Shown here one piece after another: positions 9,329 through 17,901 of a stretch of 47,547 nt of DNA (position 1 is its first letter; every line of letters begins with the position of its first letter). This DNA is from Pseudoselenomonas ruminantium (GTDB lineage: Bacteria > Bacillota > Negativicutes > Selenomonadales > Selenomonadaceae), in NCBI RefSeq assembly GCF_900113715.1, contig NZ_FOQK01000025.1:1-47547 (forward strand). Reading direction: 5' to 3'. The position numbers and the translations under genes were made by a program. A model generated the notes under the pieces. The model worked only from the letters and a program-made list of their open reading frames with translations. It did not search any database and was not told the DNA's origin.

Positions 9329-10171
9329 TCAGTAGTAAAAATGCTTGTTGAGCCACTGCTCCTTTTGCTGGGCATTTTTGTAATCCACCCGTGTCATCAG
9401 CACAGCAAACAAGATATCGGTCACGTATTTCGCCGTCAGCAGGAAGACGCGCGGCCCCAATTCTTCCATGGACTTCACCGTCGCCACAGGAAAAACCACC
9501 TCTGCCATGGAGGCCAGGGACGAATGCGGTGCCGCCGTCAGCAGGATGATGGAATTGCCCCGGAGTTTGAGCAGATGCGCGATATCGAGCAGCATACGGT
9601 TCTCGCCCGTCCGGCTGATGAAAAATGCCACATGATCCTTGGGCGCACCAGTCGCCTGCAAATACTGCATGGTCATAGCCGGATGAACGGTCGAACACTT
9701 ATTGGCCATGATGAAGCTGGAAGCAGCCATATTCGCGATATCGAGATTGTTGTCCGTCGCGTAGAAATCAATATGGTTCGTCTTGTTGAGCAGCGCCAGC
9801 GCCCGCACAAAATCAGCCGGGTCGAGCATCGTCCGCGTATCCTTGATCGCATCGAGCTCAATACTCGTAACCTTATCCAGCAGCGAGTGCACGGAGTCGC
9901 GATCCGTCATGACAAGCTCATCGCCATGGGGCCGTTCAATATAGCGCATCATCTCCGCCAGGAATTTGACCCGGAACTCCGTATAACCGCCAAACCCCAG
10001 CTTCTGGCTGAAGCGGACGATCGCTGCGGAGCTCGTAAAGGTTTCCTTGGCCAGCTGGCGCGTAGACATTCCTGGCAGCATGCGGAAATGCGTCAGCAGA
10101 TAGTCCGCAATCATCGCCTCAGATTCCGAAAATCCTGTCTTCTCTTGCAGTTGCTTCACTAACCCTGTCAT
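9329..10171 (-). CDS. RpiR/MurR-family transcriptional regulator
   Basis: 280 aa with the two RpiR domains: an N-terminal helix-turn-helix (residues about 1-75; MSTRQLAKETFTSSAAIVRFSQKLGFGGYTEFR) and a C-terminal SIS sugar-phosphate-binding domain (about 125-255; GAPKDHVAFFISRTGENRMLLDIAHLLKLRGNSIILLT). Such proteins sense phosphosugars made by PTS uptake. It lies immediately upstream of the beta-glucan PTS operon, which is its likely target. Its ATG overlaps the dnaX stop by four bases (ATGA), so it is translationally coupled to dnaX and probably expressed constitutively at low level. Activator or repressor role is unknown. Confidence 0.92.
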   Translation of the reverse strand: MTGLVKQLQEKTGFSESEAMIADYLLTHFRMLPGMSTRQLAKETFTSSAAIVRFSQKLGFGGYTEFRVKFLAEMMRYIERPHGDELVMTDRDSVHSLLDKVTSIELDAIKDTRTMLDPADFVRALALLNKTNHIDFYATDNNLDIANMAASSFIMANKCSTVHPAMTMQYLQATGAPKDHVAFFISRTGENRMLLDIAHLLKLRGNSIILLTAAPHSSLASMAEVVFPVATVKSMEELGPRVFLLTAKYVTDILFAVLMTRVDYKNAQQKEQWLNKHFYY

Positions 10172-11874
10172 TTGTCATCCTCGATTTCTACTACATGATC
10201 CCCAAAATAGTTGAAAGCCGTCTCCAGCGGCGCCCGCTCCTCCGGCGGAATGTCATTGAGGTCCACCGGAATGGTTGGCGGCTCCTCTGGCAGCGGAATG
10301 GATTCCGCCCGCGGTTTTGGTTTGGGACGCGGCGGCGGAGCCATCGGCATGTCTTCGCCACTGCACGACAGATGCAGTTCGCGCCCCGTGATTTCCTGCA
10401 GCAGCGCTTCAAGCTGCTGCCGATAATTGCGCATCGTCAGCGACGCCATCAGACTGCCCTTGAATTGGATGAAAAACTGCTTTTCAGTCATACCGGCAAA
10501 ACTTCCCTGCTGTACACAGGCCAGGATCGGCATCTTATTGGTCTCCCGCAATCTGCGCAACAGGGTATCCCAGACCTCTGCATCAGCCGCCGTGACCTCC
10601 AGCGGCGCAGGCGGCGGTGCAGTCTGCGCCTGGACCGGAGGTGCAGGGCGCACAGCAGCTTTGGCAGCTGCTGCCGGAGCTGCCGGTCTTGCTGCCAGAG
10701 CTGCCGTTACCTGGGCCAGCTTGGCCTCCAGCTGGGCGATGCGCGGATCTGCGGCTGCCGCAGGCGCAGCCGCCGGATTGACGGCAGCTGCCTCCGGACG
10801 GCACAAAGCCAGCAGGGCAACCTCGACTGTGATGCGCGGCTGCGGCGACCATTTCATTTCGTTCATTGCCTCATGCAGGCGCTTGATCATCTGCATGATC
10901 TGCTCTGACGTAAATAGCTGCGTCTGCTCCTTGAGCACTTCATCCTGCTCAGCATATAGATCCATATTCGCTACCGTACCTGCGGCCTGATAGATCATCA
11001 AACTGCGCAGGTGCAGCGAAAGCTCCGCCACGATCTGCTTGAGATCCTTGCCATCCCGCAAGAGCTCCGCGATGATTTCGAGCACTTCCTGCGCCTTATG
11101 TGCGGCCAAAGCCCTTGTCATGCGGTAGATCCAATCATGACCGACAAGACCTAGGATCTGCCGCACGCGCTCAGCCGTGATCTTCCCCTCAGCCAGCGCC
11201 GAACATTGATCGAGGATCGAGAGGGCATCACGCAGACCACCATCGGCCTGGACAGCAATCATCGTCAGGGCCTCATCCTCAGCATCCAGCTGCATTTCCT
11301 CGGCCACATAAGCCAGCCGCTCACGGATCTCCTCCACCGTGATGCGCTTGAAATCGTAGCGCTGGCAGCGCGACTGGATCGTCGCCGGCACCTTGTGCGC
11401 CTCCGTAGTCGCCAGGATGAAGACGACATGTGCCGGCGGCTCCTCCAGCGTCTTGAGCAGCGCATTGAAAGCCTCCGACGTCAGCATATGGACCTCATCG
11501 ATGATATAGACCTTATAACGGCCATCCACCGGTGCGAATTTCACCGTCTCACGCAGGTCGCGGATCTCATCGATACCACGGTTCGAAGCCGCATCGATCT
11601 CAAAGACATCCATCGACGAACCATCATTTATCTTGCGGCACTGCTCACACTCGCCACAGGGATCAGGCGTCGGGCCCTGCTCACAGTTCAACGCTTTCGC
11701 CAAGATCTTAGCTGTACTTGTCTTACCTGTACCACGCGGGCCTGAAAACAGATAGGCATGACCGATGCGCCCCGATGTGATGGCATTGGACAAGGTCCGG
11801 CTGATATGTTCCTGCCCCACCAGGTCCTTGAAACTGCCCGGACGCCATTTCCGGTATAATGCAATATACGCCAT
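10168..11874 (-). CDS. dnaX: DNA polymerase III subunit gamma/tau
   Basis: 568 aa from the ATG at 11874, with AAGGGGAG upstream. An open extension to 12045 is not real because it runs through the SRP RNA. Domains: AAA+ clamp-loader ATPase with Walker A GPRGTGKTS (45-53), four zinc cysteines (C64, C73, C76, C79), Walker B IIDEVHML, sensor-1 LATTEAHKVP and the Arg-finger region; then helical domain III (to about 360); then an Ala/Pro-rich linker (about 385-450) and a C-terminal tau-like region. It loads the beta clamp in the replisome. Gene order SRP RNA-dnaX agrees with Bacillus. The downstream partner is rpiR instead of ybaB. Confidence 0.97.
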   Translation of the reverse strand: MAYIALYRKWRPGSFKDLVGQEHISRTLSNAITSGRIGHAYLFSGPRGTGKTSTAKILAKALNCEQGPTPDPCGECEQCRKINDGSSMDVFEIDAASNRGIDEIRDLRETVKFAPVDGRYKVYIIDEVHMLTSEAFNALLKTLEEPPAHVVFILATTEAHKVPATIQSRCQRYDFKRITVEEIRERLAYVAEEMQLDAEDEALTMIAVQADGGLRDALSILDQCSALAEGKITAERVRQILGLVGHDWIYRMTRALAAHKAQEVLEIIAELLRDGKDLKQIVAELSLHLRSLMIYQAAGTVANMDLYAEQDEVLKEQTQLFTSEQIMQMIKRLHEAMNEMKWSPQPRITVEVALLALCRPEAAAVNPAAAPAAAADPRIAQLEAKLAQVTAALAARPAAPAAAAKAAVRPAPPVQAQTAPPPAPLEVTAADAEVWDTLLRRLRETNKMPILACVQQGSFAGMTEKQFFIQFKGSLMASLTMRNYRQQLEALLQEITGRELHLSCSGEDMPMAPPPRPKPKPRAESIPLPEEPPTIPVDLNDIPPEERAPLETAFNYFGDHVVEIEDDK

Positions 11875-11904
11875 AACCCGTCTCCCCTTTGACTTTCTGC
11901 ATAC

Positions 11905-11932
11905 AAAAAAAGGATAGCCTTTTGCTATCCTT
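11905..11932 (-). terminator. Terminator of SRP RNA
   Basis: Nine-bp stem AAGGATAGC/GCTATCCTT (11910-11918 with 11924-11932) with a 5-base loop, then T-run on the minus strand. It lies 30 bases before the dnaX start, so it ends the SRP RNA and limits read-through into dnaX. Confidence 0.85.
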
Positions 11933-11940
11933 ATTCTTTT

Positions 11941-12070
11941 CCACGTCGGACCACAGTCCCCAGGCGACCTTGCGGCACATGAAGCGGCCCTCTTATCGCT
12001 GCTTCCTTCCGGACCTGACGAGGTTCGCGGGACTTCATTGCGCAAGACCCAGACACTATGGCCCGACCTG
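11941..12070 (-). ncRNA. ffs: Signal recognition particle RNA (small type)
   Basis: On the minus strand the domain IV core GTCAGGTCCGGAAGGAAGC is present, the hallmark of bacterial SRP RNA that binds Ffh. The ends pair (GGTCGGGC at 12061-12068 with GGTCCGAC at 11945-11952), giving a hairpin of about 125-130 nt. Ends are approximate. It lies between tRNA-Ser and dnaX and is followed by a terminator. The same SRP RNA-dnaX adjacency is known in Bacillus. Confidence 0.93.
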
Positions 12071-12105
12071 AAAAAGAATAATCCTTATAAAAATAAATAA
12101 AAAAA

Positions 12106-12197
12106 TGGCGGAGAGTGAGAGATTCGAACTCTCGATACAGCGTTCACCGTATACACGCTTTCCAGGCGTGCTCCTTCAACCACTCGGACAACTCTCC
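12106..12197 (-). tRNA. tRNA-Ser (anticodon GGA)
   Basis: 92 nt with encoded CCA. Acceptor stem GGAGAGT/ACTCTCC with G discriminator; anticodon stem CACGC/GCGTG around loop CTGGAAA, giving anticodon GGA (reads UCC/UCU); long class II variable arm; T arm GAGAG-TTCGAAT-CTCTC. A consensus promoter lies upstream and the SRP RNA follows 35 bases downstream. Confidence 0.97.
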
Positions 12198-12263
12198 ACA
12201 ATGCTCTACAAAAGTAAGCTATTTATTTTTCGCTATTGTGCTTGCCGCTTAACAACAGAATTT

Positions 12264-12292
12264 ATTATAAAGGCTAAAACGATATCTGTCAA
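12264..12292 (-). promoter_or_regulatory. Promoter of tRNA-Ser / SRP RNA
   Basis: Minus strand: perfect TTGACA (12287-12292), 17-base spacer, perfect TATAAT (12264-12269), about 65 bases before the tRNA. A consensus promoter fits stable RNA genes and suggests one transcript for tRNA-Ser and SRP RNA. The surrounding 12198-12350 is AT-rich and holds nothing else I can identify. Confidence 0.88.
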
Positions 12293-12350
12293 CACTTTTT
12301 TTTAATTTTCCTAGAAAAGAAAAGGAGCAGCAACTCTGCCCCTGATTATA

Positions 12351-12998
12351 TCAGAAAAATTCATCTACCGCCAGCACAATCTGGAAAGCTCCCACTGACG
12401 TGTAGACCCGCAGGCACAGTTGATGGCTCCCCTGCGGAACGACATCTTTTCCCCACCGCGGCAATTGCAGCTCACCTTCGAGATCCTGTCTTGCCATCGC
12501 CACCGAGAACAGCCCCTGCACCACATTAAGGAACTCAGAACAGGCATCGATCGCCATGTCGTCGACCTCTGTCAGCGAATCATCTTCGCTGTAACGGCGT
12601 GCAAGCTCCAAAAAAACAGATTCGCTGGCAATCACGCCTCCCACGAAGTCAAAGTCACCATCGATGCGGACAGATGCCGCATACGCAGGCGACGGCTCAG
12701 TCTCCTGGCAAGGCTCCTGGGCAATCACAGCTTCCGTATGCACAAGCTCACGGAGCTTTTCGATGAATATCTCCACATACGCCGTATAGATCGACAATTC
12801 ACCTGGTGAGTAGCCATCACCGGCCGCCCGCAGCAAAGCCGTTCGCACTGGCCGCGTATCGACCGTCTCGACCTTCGGCAACAGCCGGACCATAGCCCCT
12901 TCATTTTCCTCGCCTTGTTTCAGAAGCACCTGTATCTCTTCGGGCGTATGTTTCTCCTCGTTGAGCAGGCACTGGGCGATATTGTACTTACTTGCCAT
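12351..12998 (-). CDS. CheX/CheC-like chemotaxis phosphatase
   Basis: 215 aa from the ATG at 12998, which overlaps the cheY-like stop by 11 bases; a longer reading would lie within that gene. Residues about 1-95 are helical and unassigned. Residues about 105-215 resemble the CheC/CheX/FliY phosphatase fold: FDFVGGVIASESVFLELARRY, then DACSEFLNVVQGLFSVAMAR containing the E155-x-x-N158 signature whose Glu and Asn place water on the CheY phospho-aspartate, then beta strands to the end. The overlap with a receiver gene implies that the two act together, with this one likely dephosphorylating the other. Family assignment rests on the motif and context. Confidence 0.72.
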   Translation of the reverse strand: MASKYNIAQCLLNEEKHTPEEIQVLLKQGEENEGAMVRLLPKVETVDTRPVRTALLRAAGDGYSPGELSIYTAYVEIFIEKLRELVHTEAVIAQEPCQETEPSPAYAASVRIDGDFDFVGGVIASESVFLELARRYSEDDSLTEVDDMAIDACSEFLNVVQGLFSVAMARQDLEGELQLPRWGKDVVPQGSHQLCLRVYTSVGAFQIVLAVDEFF

Positions 12999-13374
12999 TC
13001 GCAGCGACCTTCTTTCGGACCGTCTCGATGGTCTTCTTGATCTGGTCGCTGGAGTATGGTTTCTGGATGAAATCCATTGCCCCCATCTTGAGGGTAACCA
13101 TGAGCTTCTGCGGCGTTCCTGCCGACGAAAGCATGACAACCGGCAGATCAGGATTCACTTCCTTGATGACCTGCAATGCCTCGATGCCTCCAACTTCCGG
13201 CATCACGATATCCAAAAAGATACAGTCGACAGATTCCTGCAGATTGATCATGACTGCCTCTTTGCCATTCTCCGCTTCCAACACCTCGCAGTCCAGTGCC
13301 TCCAGTTCCTGGCGCAGTTTCTTGCGCAGCATTTTGGAATCGTCCGTAATCAGCACTCTAAGTTTTCTATCCAA
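12988..13374 (-). CDS. CheY-like single-domain response regulator
   Basis: 128 aa from a TTG at 13374; GAGGGGG lies eight bases upstream of it, while the ATG at 13440 has no ribosome site. A complete receiver domain: acidic pair D11/D12, phosphorylation site D55 in FLDIVMPEVGG, switch residues in VVMLSSAG, and lysine in DFIQKPY. No output domain, so it acts by protein contact as CheY does. The adjacent phosphatase-like gene supports this. No flagellar or che operon is in the window, so its target could be motor or another process. Confidence 0.9.
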   Translation of the reverse strand: MDRKLRVLITDDSKMLRKKLRQELEALDCEVLEAENGKEAVMINLQESVDCIFLDIVMPEVGGIEALQVIKEVNPDLPVVMLSSAGTPQKLMVTLKMGAMDFIQKPYSSDQIKKTIETVRKKVAANGK

Positions 13375-13493
13375 AATTAACGCCCCCTCAGCAATATCTC
13401 TTGCTTCTGCAAATCTTTGTTCTTCGTGATATGCATTCAATCAATGCGATGTATTACTTAATTCGGCGGCCTGCCTGCAAACTCCTTCCCTGC

Positions 13494-13526
13494 AAAAAAA
13501 AGAACCTGACAAAAAGCCAGGTTCTT
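13494..13526 (-). terminator. Terminator after nupC
   Basis: Nine-bp perfect stem (13500-13508 with 13518-13526) and a T-run on the minus strand, 15 bases after the nupC stop. Confidence 0.9.
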
Positions 13527-13540
13527 GCTTTGTTCAGCGA

Positions 13541-14740
13541 TTACCAGATAAAAAGGCCAGCGATGCCTGCCGACAGCAGCGATACCAGGATACCGGACAG
13601 CAGCATGTAGCCGACATTGCGGGAAATCAGATCGTTCTTGTCCTCGTCGACAATGCCCTTGAAGCAGCCGATGATCATACCGACCGTCGAGAAGTTGGCA
13701 AAGGACGTGATGAAGACTGTCAAGACGCCCTGCATGTGCACACTGAAGTCCGCCATGATGTCCTTGACATTAAGCATGACGACAAACTCGTTCGTGATGA
13801 GCTTCGTGCCCATGTACTGCGCCAGCTGGAATGCCTCGCCAGCATCCAAGCCGAGCAGCCAGGCAAACGGGAACATGATGCAGCCGAGGATATTCTCCAA
13901 CGTGACTGACGGATGGATGAGGACGAGCAGCTTATCGATGAGTGCTGCCAGAGCAACGAACGCGATGACGTTGGCGCAGATGATGAGTACCAGGCGGCCA
14001 GCGCCAAGGATCGAGTTGCCGAGGAAGGAGAAGAACGGCTGACGCTCAGCTCCGTTGTCATCCAGCGTAGCGATGACATCTTCCTTTTCCGAGACCCGTA
14101 CCGGATGCAGCAGGTTCGAAACAATCAGCGCGTTGATGCAGTTGAGCGGAACAGCCGTCAGAATGAATTCCGCCGGCATCATCTTCGTGTAGACACCAAT
14201 CAGGGCAGCCGTGACACAGCTCATGGACATCATGGCCAGCGTCAGGTTGCGGTCAGCCTTCATGCGCTTGAGCTGCAGCGTGGAGACAGCCAGTGCCTCC
14301 GTATTGCCAAGGAACATCATCTCGATGGCAAAGAACGACTCAAACTTCGGCGTGCGCGTGATGAACGCCAGTGCCTTGCCGATCCAACGGATGACAAACG
14401 GCAGGATGCCGATGTACGTCAAGATATCAAAAAGCGGTACAACCAGCAGGATCGGCAGCAGTGCCGAGGTGAAGAAGTTCATCTGCTCGACATGGACCCA
14501 ATCGGGGAAAGCAAAGGCAATACCATCGTAAGCAACGCTGACAAGCCAGACGAAGCCTGCCGCTGCACCAGATACGATGTCACGGCCGATTGGGAACGTC
14601 GTCAGGAACCAGGCGATGAACACATTCAAAAGCAACAGCGCACCAACACAGCGCCACTGAATCTCTTTACGTTTCTTGGATAAAAGAACGCCAATGGCCA
14701 GAAAGACCACTACACCAAGAAGATTGATAATGAAATACAT
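13541..14740 (-). CDS. nupC: Concentrative nucleoside transporter NupC
   Basis: 399 aa, typical CNT-family length, with an N-terminal group of helices and the conserved core: NFFTSALLPILLVVPLFDILTYIGILP, FFAIEMMFLGNTEALAVSTLQL, SVTLENILGCIMFPFAWLLGLD, and the signature NEFVVMLNVK and FANFSTVGMIIGCFKGI. It imports nucleosides using an ion gradient in the inner membrane. It is last in the salvage block after cdd, with its own putative promoter and an inverted repeat in the leader. Confidence 0.95.
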   Translation of the reverse strand: MYFIINLLGVVVFLAIGVLLSKKRKEIQWRCVGALLLLNVFIAWFLTTFPIGRDIVSGAAAGFVWLVSVAYDGIAFAFPDWVHVEQMNFFTSALLPILLVVPLFDILTYIGILPFVIRWIGKALAFITRTPKFESFFAIEMMFLGNTEALAVSTLQLKRMKADRNLTLAMMSMSCVTAALIGVYTKMMPAEFILTAVPLNCINALIVSNLLHPVRVSEKEDVIATLDDNGAERQPFFSFLGNSILGAGRLVLIICANVIAFVALAALIDKLLVLIHPSVTLENILGCIMFPFAWLLGLDAGEAFQLAQYMGTKLITNEFVVMLNVKDIMADFSVHMQGVLTVFITSFANFSTVGMIIGCFKGIVDEDKNDLISRNVGYMLLSGILVSLLSAGIAGLFIW

Positions 14741-14770
14741 CTTTTTCTTTCTCTCCTTTTTGCATCATGA

Positions 14771-14820
14771 GAAAATAAGGACACGAGTCCTATTTTCGCA
14801 CACGCATCTGGTATTGTCAA
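14771..14820 (-). promoter_or_regulatory. Putative nupC promoter with overlapping inverted repeat
   Basis: Minus strand: -35 TTGACA (14815-14820), 18-base spacer, -10 AAAATA (14791-14796). An inverted repeat GAAAATAAGGAC / GTCCTATTTTC (14771-14782 with 14787-14797) covers the -10 region. Its centre contains AGGACAC, also found upstream of deoC. It may be an operator or an mRNA hairpin. Confidence 0.5.
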
Positions 14821-14835
14821 ACTTTATCTATGAAT

Positions 14836-15222
14836 TTAGAGATCTTTTTCAGTAAAGGCAAACGGAAGGACTTCCTCCAGGGTAACCACCTTTACATCCC
14901 CCTTGAGATTCGCCATGATGATGCGGTTGATGTGGAACTCTCCCATGACTTGACGGCAGGCACCACATGGTGAACACGGCCCCTCGGTATCGGCAATCAA
15001 AGCGATGGCCTCAATCTCGCGTTCGCCCTCGGATACCGCCTTGAAGATGGCCGTACGCTCCGCACAGTTGGTCAGCGGGTAGCTTGAGTTCTCCACATTG
15101 CAGCCGCCGTACACATTGCCCTTCTTCGTCAGCACCGCCGCACCGACTTTGAAGTTGGAGTACGGGCTATAAGAAAACTCACGGTACTTGCGCGCGACTT
15201 CAATCAATTCTTTGTCATTCAC
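14836..15222 (-). CDS. cdd: Cytidine deaminase
   Basis: 128 aa, the usual length of the homotetrameric form, from a GTG at 15222 with GAGGGAG nine bases upstream; a reading from 15321 would run into the upstream terminator. Zinc site: C53 and proton-shuttle E55 in TNCAERTA, with C86 and C89 in PCGACRQ. Converts cytidine and deoxycytidine to uridine and deoxyuridine, which then feed the pyrimidine phosphorylase encoded upstream. Confidence 0.96.
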   Translation of the reverse strand: MNDKELIEVARKYREFSYSPYSNFKVGAAVLTKKGNVYGGCNVENSSYPLTNCAERTAIFKAVSEGEREIEAIALIADTEGPCSPCGACRQVMGEFHINRIIMANLKGDVKVVTLEEVLPFAFTEKDL

Positions 15223-15268
15223 GCTAAAACACTCCCTCAATACAAAATTTATTGACAATTTTGCCGAT

Positions 15269-15293
15269 AAAAAACGCCTCCCCCAGGGGAGGC
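15269..15293 (-). terminator. Terminator after the pyrimidine phosphorylase gene
   Basis: Eight-bp GC-rich stem (15276-15283 with 15286-15293) with a very short loop and T-run on the minus strand. It lies between pdp and cdd, so it may attenuate rather than fully end transcription into cdd. Confidence 0.8.
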
Positions 15294-15317
15294 ATTCTTT
15301 ATCCCTCGCCGCAACAA

Positions 15318-16640
15318 TCAATACTTTTCGACTTTGTCCTTCTCCACGCGGGCATAGACCAGTGGCTCTTTGACCGGCTGGGTATCGCCGATGACTACAG
15401 CCTCGCGGTACAGGCGCTCCGCATCCTTCAGCGATGCTTCCTTGGACGTGTAGAGCGTCACCAGGCTGTCGCCCTTCTTGACGGCATCACCAAACTTCTT
15501 GTGCAGGACAAGACCTGCCGAGAAGTCAATGTCGCTGTCCTTCGTCTCGCGGCCAGCACCAAGGATGACCGACGTCTCACCGATCTCCTCCGCATTCATC
15601 TTGGTGATGAAACCATCGCGCTCAGCCAAGACTTCCTGCTTGTATGGTGCCTGGGCAAACTTCTCATAGTCGCGCAGCACGGAGTCATCGCCGCCCTGTT
15701 CACGGACCATCGTGCAGAACGTCTCGAAGGCACTGCCATCGGCAATGGCTTTCTCCGCCATCGCCCGGCATTCCTCGATCGTGCCTTTGCCAACGAGATA
15801 CAGCATGTTCTCAGCCAGCTGCAGCGATACTTCCGTAAGGTCAGCCGGGCCACGGCCCTTGAGGACATCCATCGACTCGATGACTTCCAGGCTGTTGCCG
15901 ATGCCAAAGCCCAGCGGCGTATCCATATCGGTGATCAACGCCACCGTGCGGCGGCCAGCGCCCTCGCCGATGGCTACCATCGTCTGCGCGAGCTTGATCG
16001 AGTCATCGAGCGTCTTCATGAAGGCACCGCTGCCCGTCTTGACGTCCAGCAGGATGCAGTCGCTGCCAGCTGCCAGTTTCTTGCTCATGATGGAGGAAGC
16101 AATGAGCGGGATGCTGTCGACCGTAGCCGTGACATCACGCAGCGCATAGAGTTTCTTATCAGCCGGAGCCAGATTGCCCGACTGGCCAATGAGGCTCATA
16201 CCGCATTTGTTGACCGTATCGAAGAATTCCTTGCGGTCGAGCACCGTGCGATAGCCCGGGATCGCCTCGAGCTTATCGACCGTGCCGCCCGTATGCCCAA
16301 GGCCGCGGCCTGACATCTTGGCAACCTTGCCGCCACAGGCCGCCACGATTGGTGCCACGATCAGCGTCGTCTTGTCGCCGACACCGCCCGTAGAATGCTT
16401 GTCGACCTTTTTGCCAGCAATAGCCGACAGATCGATCATATCGCCAGACTGCGCCATGACTTTCGTGAGTTCTGTGATCTCATGATCGTTCATGCCGTTG
16501 AACCAGATGGCCATCGTCATTGCGGACATCTGATAGTCAGGAATCTCACCATTGACATATCCCGTGATCATGAACTGGATTTCCTCATCCGTCAGGACCT
16601 CGCCATGTTTTTTCTTCGTGATAAGATCATACATTCTCAT
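15318..16640 (-). CDS. pdp: Pyrimidine-nucleoside phosphorylase
   Basis: 440 aa. N-terminal helical part (MYDLITKKKHGEVLTDEEIQFMITGYVNGEIPDYQMSA), phosphate and nucleoside site VDKHSTGGVGDKTT, signature KMSGRGLGHTGGTVDKLE, then the alpha/beta domain with DVKTGSGAF. It splits uridine, thymidine or deoxyuridine with phosphate into base plus (deoxy)ribose-1-phosphate. Broad pyrimidine specificity rather than strict thymidine phosphorylase is inferred from Firmicute relatives. The start has AAGGAG at good spacing. Its product goes to DeoB. Confidence 0.95.
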   Translation of the reverse strand: MRMYDLITKKKHGEVLTDEEIQFMITGYVNGEIPDYQMSAMTMAIWFNGMNDHEITELTKVMAQSGDMIDLSAIAGKKVDKHSTGGVGDKTTLIVAPIVAACGGKVAKMSGRGLGHTGGTVDKLEAIPGYRTVLDRKEFFDTVNKCGMSLIGQSGNLAPADKKLYALRDVTATVDSIPLIASSIMSKKLAAGSDCILLDVKTGSGAFMKTLDDSIKLAQTMVAIGEGAGRRTVALITDMDTPLGFGIGNSLEVIESMDVLKGRGPADLTEVSLQLAENMLYLVGKGTIEECRAMAEKAIADGSAFETFCTMVREQGGDDSVLRDYEKFAQAPYKQEVLAERDGFITKMNAEEIGETSVILGAGRETKDSDIDFSAGLVLHKKFGDAVKKGDSLVTLYTSKEASLKDAERLYREAVVIGDTQPVKEPLVYARVEKDKVEKY

Positions 16641-16691
16641 TGCTGCATATCTCCTTTATATAACAGGGGAGGTGATGCCTCCCCCTTATTA

Positions 16692-17873
16692 TCAGTCTTT
16701 CACCAGCCGTGGCAGCAGGCTCTCGCCCTTCGTCTTGAGCTCGCAGCCGAACATATCCGCAATCGTTGCCCCGATCATCGCAAAGGTCGGATACGTGCCC
16801 AGATTCAAACCAGCCTTGATCTGCTTGCCATAGACGAGCAGTGGCACATACTCACGCGTATGATCCGTGCCTGGAGCTCCCGGATCGCAGCCGTGGTCAG
16901 CCGTGATCATCAGCACATCGTCGTCGCGCATCTTGGCCATGAACTCGCCGAGCTGGCGGTCAAAGACCGTGGCAGCCTCAGCATAGCCATCGATATTGCG
17001 ACGGTGGCCGTACTGCATATCAAAGTCGACCAGGTTCACGAAGCACAGGCCCGTGAAATCCTCATCCATGAGCTTCAGCGTCTTTTCCATGCCATCGACA
17101 TTGTCCTTGTTGATGCCAAGGCTGCGGCTGATGCTGCGGCCAGCAAAGATATCCGAGATCTTGCCGACACCAATCGTCTCCAGCCCCTTGCGCTGCAAGG
17201 CGTCCATCATCGTATCACCGGTCGGGTCAAGGGAGAAGTCATGACGGCGCGACGTGCGCGTATAATCCGGGAAACTACCGACATACGGACGGGCAATGAC
17301 ACGGCCGACACCGTGCTCGCCCTGCAGGATCTCGCGAGCCGTCTTGCAGTAGCCATAGAGTTCCTCGATGGGAACATCCGCCTCATTGGCAGCAATCTGA
17401 AATACGCTGTCTGCCGACGTGTAGACGATGAGCCCCCCCGTCTTTTCCTGCTCCTGCCCATAGTCATGGATGACCTGCGTACCCGAATAGGGCTTATTGC
17501 AGAGTATCTTCTTGCCAAAAGCCTTCTCCAGCTTCGCGATGAGGTCAGCCGGGAAGCCATCCGGATAGGTCGGCATCGGCCGCTCGGACACGATGCCCGC
17601 GATCTCCCAATGCCCCGTCGTCGTATCCTTGCCGCGCGAAAGCTCACGCAGGCGGGCAAATGCGCCGATTGGCTCTGCTTCCGGCGTGCCGCAGCCGACA
17701 CCATCGATGTTGAACAGGCCAAGCTTCTTCATGTTCGGCGTGTCGTACTTCGGCGAAGCGGCGATGGATCTGAGCGTATTGCAGACATCGTCGCCAAACT
17801 CCGGCGCATCCGGCTCACGGCCAATACCATAGCTATCCAGAACAATGATGAACGCGCGTTTGAACTTACTCAC
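16692..17873 (-). CDS. deoB: Phosphopentomutase
   Basis: 393 aa from a GTG at 17873 with AAGGGAAGGG just upstream; the open frame continues to 17993 but the extension is Arg-rich and overlaps the deoC end. Alkaline-phosphatase superfamily features: RAFIIVLDSYGIGREPDAPEFGD at the N-terminus, GKDTTTGHWEIAG, and the metal ligands in NLVDFDMQYGHRRN and MITADHGCDPGAPGTDHTREYVPLL. Converts (deoxy)ribose-1-phosphate to the 5-phosphate for DeoC. Confidence 0.97.
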   Translation of the reverse strand: MSKFKRAFIIVLDSYGIGREPDAPEFGDDVCNTLRSIAASPKYDTPNMKKLGLFNIDGVGCGTPEAEPIGAFARLRELSRGKDTTTGHWEIAGIVSERPMPTYPDGFPADLIAKLEKAFGKKILCNKPYSGTQVIHDYGQEQEKTGGLIVYTSADSVFQIAANEADVPIEELYGYCKTAREILQGEHGVGRVIARPYVGSFPDYTRTSRRHDFSLDPTGDTMMDALQRKGLETIGVGKISDIFAGRSISRSLGINKDNVDGMEKTLKLMDEDFTGLCFVNLVDFDMQYGHRRNIDGYAEAATVFDRQLGEFMAKMRDDDVLMITADHGCDPGAPGTDHTREYVPLLVYGKQIKAGLNLGTYPTFAMIGATIADMFGCELKTKGESLLPRLVKD

Positions 17874-17901
17874 TTTATACCCTTCCCTTCTAGCGCCACT
17901 G

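Noticed and set aside
11875-12045. An N-terminal extension of dnaX by 57 codons
   Set aside because: The extension reads through the SRP RNA and its terminator; the ATG at 11874 has a good ribosome site and starts the conserved MAYIALYRKWRP.
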